A DNA stretch of 64,000 bases from an uncultured Oscillospiraceae bacterium (lineage in GTDB: Bacteria; Bacillota; Clostridia; Oscillospirales; Oscillospiraceae). The position numbers were made by a program, and so were the translations under genes. Location of the stretch: NCBI GenBank assembly GCA_944387015.1, contig CALXDH010000005.1, positions 23,675 through 87,674 on the forward strand. Direction: 5' to 3'. The notes beneath the pieces are model-generated. The model did not search any database. It worked only from the letters and a program-made list of their open reading frames with translations, and was not told the origin of the DNA. This document shows, piece by piece, positions 62,811-64,000 of this stretch; position 1 is the stretch's first letter, and the number at the start of each line of letters is the position of its first letter.

Positions 62811-62832
62811 TCATGAACAAATTATGAACAAA
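62811..62832. promoter_or_regulatory. 11-bp tandem repeat upstream of the SLH protein gene
   Basis: TCATGAACAAA directly followed by TTATGAACAAA (10 of 11 identical). On the minus strand, the coding direction, this reads TTCATA-N5-TTCATG, a Pho-box-like geometry of 6-base units every 11 bases. A nearby weak promoter may be TTGTTC-N16-TACAGA. The 368-base gap 62738-63105 holds this site, the palindrome ATTTCCTAGGAAAT (62851-62864) and the hairpin below. Confidence 0.4.
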
Positions 62833-62990
62833 GATGCCGCGACACATAAAATTTCCTAGGAAATATCTTCCTCAATGACCGGAAAGGATACAGGATGCAC
62901 GGAATTGCCCGGTTTTTTCGAGATTTTTGAAAAAGTCAAGGATAAATTACAAAAAATCCAGAAAAATTTTTGACGTGTGATATACTGGGT

Positions 62991-63019
62991 CCGCTCCACT
63001 ACGGTGGAGCGGCCTTTTT
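62991..63019 (+). terminator. Hairpin with T tract, origin unclear
   Basis: CCGCTCCAC / GGTGGAGCGG-type stem (62991-62999 with 63004-63012), TACG loop, then CCTTTTT on the plus strand. No plus-strand gene precedes it closely; a TATACT lies just upstream at 62980-62985. It may be part of the insertion element end or a short untranslated transcript. Confidence 0.5.
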
Positions 63020-64000
63020 CGTCCTCTTTCACCGCCTCCAGGGCGTGAAAAACCACCGGCGGCCAAAACCTGGCCCCGGCCGTCCCGCTCCCGCTGTTCA
63101 GATTTTCAGGCGGCCACGTACTCCTCGAACACGGCCCCGGCGGATCTCCACCCCAGGATCCGGCGCGGATAGTTGTTCATCCACTCCGCCGCCTGGGCCA
63201 CCTCCGCCTCCGTCACCTGGTCGAAGTTGGTCCCCTTTGGGAACCACCGCCGCAGGATCCGGTTCATGTTCTCGTTGCTCCCGCGCTCTTGCGGGGAATA
63301 GGGGTGGCAGTAATATATTTTCGTCCGTGGGCCTTTCAGCCGGTATGATCGCTGGAGGCCGGCGCAGTCCATGAACTCGCTGCCGTTGTCCACGGTGATG
63401 GTGCGGAACACTTCCCGGAACCGCTTTCCCATCCTCCGCTCCACCCGGTTCAGCGCCCGGACCACGCTTTCCGCTGTATGGTCCGGGACCCGGATCACAA
63501 GCCCCCACCGCGTCAGCCGCTCGGTCAGCACCAGCAGGGCCGCCTTTGACCCCACTGGCCCCATAATGCTGTCCATTTCCCAGTGTCCAAACGTATTCCG
63601 CGCCCGGACCTCTGGCGGCCTGTCCTCGATGGTGTCCCCGGGGGCCTCTTTGGCCCGCTCCCGCTGCTCGTAGTCCCGCCGCCGCTCCCCTTTATACAGC
63701 AGGTGTTCCTCCGTCAGTTCCAGGAACACGTCCCCCCGGTATATGTAGGAATAAAGGGTTGTTTCGCAGATATGGGTTTCAAACTCCAGGCCGGCCGCCT
63801 CGATATAGGCCAGCACCGCCCCGGGGGAATAGTGTTCTTCTATGATCTTCCGCTCCACGAAGTTGGCGAAAGCATGATCCCGGCCCAGTTTGATCTCCGG
63901 CCCCTTGGCCCTTAAATGCTCCTGGTACTTCCGCTCCGCCACCTCCGCGCAGTATTCCTCCTGGAATATGTATCCCTCTTTCTGCTGGAGGCACAGGCCC
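63020..64000 (-). mobile_element. Insertion sequence of the IS30 family, partial
   Basis: Defined by the transposase. The left boundary is uncertain and lies somewhere between the SLH gene promoter region and 63105; no target-site duplication could be checked because the other end is outside the window. Confidence 0.6.
63106..64000 (-). CDS. IS30-family transposase, N-terminus beyond the window
   Basis: The frame is open through the right edge (about 298 residues seen). Retroviral-type integrase core with the DDE triad in GHWEMDSIMG, TVDNGSEFMD and PQERGSNENMN, and the family motifs IYYCHPYSPQERGS and RWFPKGTNFDQV. The N-terminal part seen (LRAKGPEIKLGRDHAFANFV) is close to gut-Firmicute IS30 elements. 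An internal GTG at 63942 could be mistaken for a start. The inverted repeats of the element could not be identified, and only the downstream end lies in the window. Confidence 0.92.
   Translation of the reverse strand, partial: GLCLQQKEGYIFQEEYCAEVAERKYQEHLRAKGPEIKLGRDHAFANFVERKIIEEHYSPGAVLAYIEAAGLEFETHICETTLYSYIYRGDVFLELTEEHLLYKGERRRDYEQRERAKEAPGDTIEDRPPEVRARNTFGHWEMDSIMGPVGSKAALLVLTERLTRWGLVIRVPDHTAESVVRALNRVERRMGKRFREVFRTITVDNGSEFMDCAGLQRSYRLKGPRTKIYYCHPYSPQERGSNENMNRILRRWFPKGTNFDQVTEAEVAQAAEWMNNYPRRILGWRSAGAVFEEYVAA

Overview
The window looks like chromosomal DNA of a GC-rich, anaerobic, low-redox Firmicute, most likely a gut clostridium of the Oscillospiraceae/Ruminococcaceae type. This is inferred from a combination of traits: an Rnf complex in the order CDGEAB, a trimeric HydCBA [FeFe] hydrogenase, an hrcA-grpE-dnaK-dnaJ operon behind a perfect CIRCE element, ECF-type vitamin transporter S components, a TPP riboswitch, and three secreted proteins with S-layer homology (SLH) domains. 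No rRNA, tRNA, CRISPR array or prophage was seen. The only mobile DNA is an IS30-family transposase running off the right edge.

Layout. 0-5 kb: 3' end of rpe, a D-cysteine desulfhydrase-like gene, recR, a divergent pair of a MocR-type regulator and an ECF S component, and a DUF975 membrane protein. 5.4-10.7 kb: rnfCDGEAB behind a good sigma-A-type promoter. 10.8-12.9 kb: a probable folate S component and folC behind a long leader. 13-18.8 kb: CIRCE, hrcA, grpE, dnaK, dnaJ and a PHP histidinol-phosphatase. 18.9-31 kb: a mixed housekeeping stretch (rpiB, a DUF4015-like protein, an MBL hydrolase, a YbjQ protein, a membrane-bound MerR regulator, mutY, four poorly characterised proteins, tdk, a PflX-like radical SAM protein, a MATE pump, a CmpB-like membrane protein and a CNNM/CorC transporter). 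31.4-34.4 kb: an SLH phosphodiester glycosidase. 34.7-38.6 kb: a ferredoxin, then a TPP riboswitch and the thiamine salvage operon thiD-thiT-tenA-cytX. 38.8-42.5 kb: a MacA/MacB-like efflux system. 42.6-48 kb: endonuclease IV, a small protein, an SLH-type phosphatase, a YibE/F protein and a YfcE-like phosphodiesterase. 48-54.7 kb: an operon encoding an HD-GYP response regulator, an HPt protein and two hybrid histidine kinases. 55-59 kb: hydCBA. 59.1-62.7 kb: a 1198-residue repeat-rich SLH protein. 63-64 kb: the IS30 transposase.

How the parts fit. HydCBA would couple H2 turnover to ferredoxin and NAD(H), and Rnf would couple ferredoxin/NAD to an ion gradient, so the window holds both central modules of ferredoxin-based energy conservation. 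Vitamin supply relies heavily on uptake and salvage (three ECF S components, ThiD, TenA, CytX). Three SLH proteins suggest a decorated cell surface, two of them carrying hydrolytic domains.

Most notable observations: a MocR regulator whose PLP-binding lysine is replaced by Gln303 and whose promoter overlaps that of a divergent S component; a membrane-tethered MerR with its own 19-bp-spacer promoter; a membrane fusion protein with four half-lipoyl motifs, which looks like a duplicated adaptor core; an HPt phosphorelay ending in an HD-GYP output; and the large SLH protein with tandem acidic repeats behind an 11-bp tandem operator-like repeat. All assignments come from reading the sequence; no database search was run.
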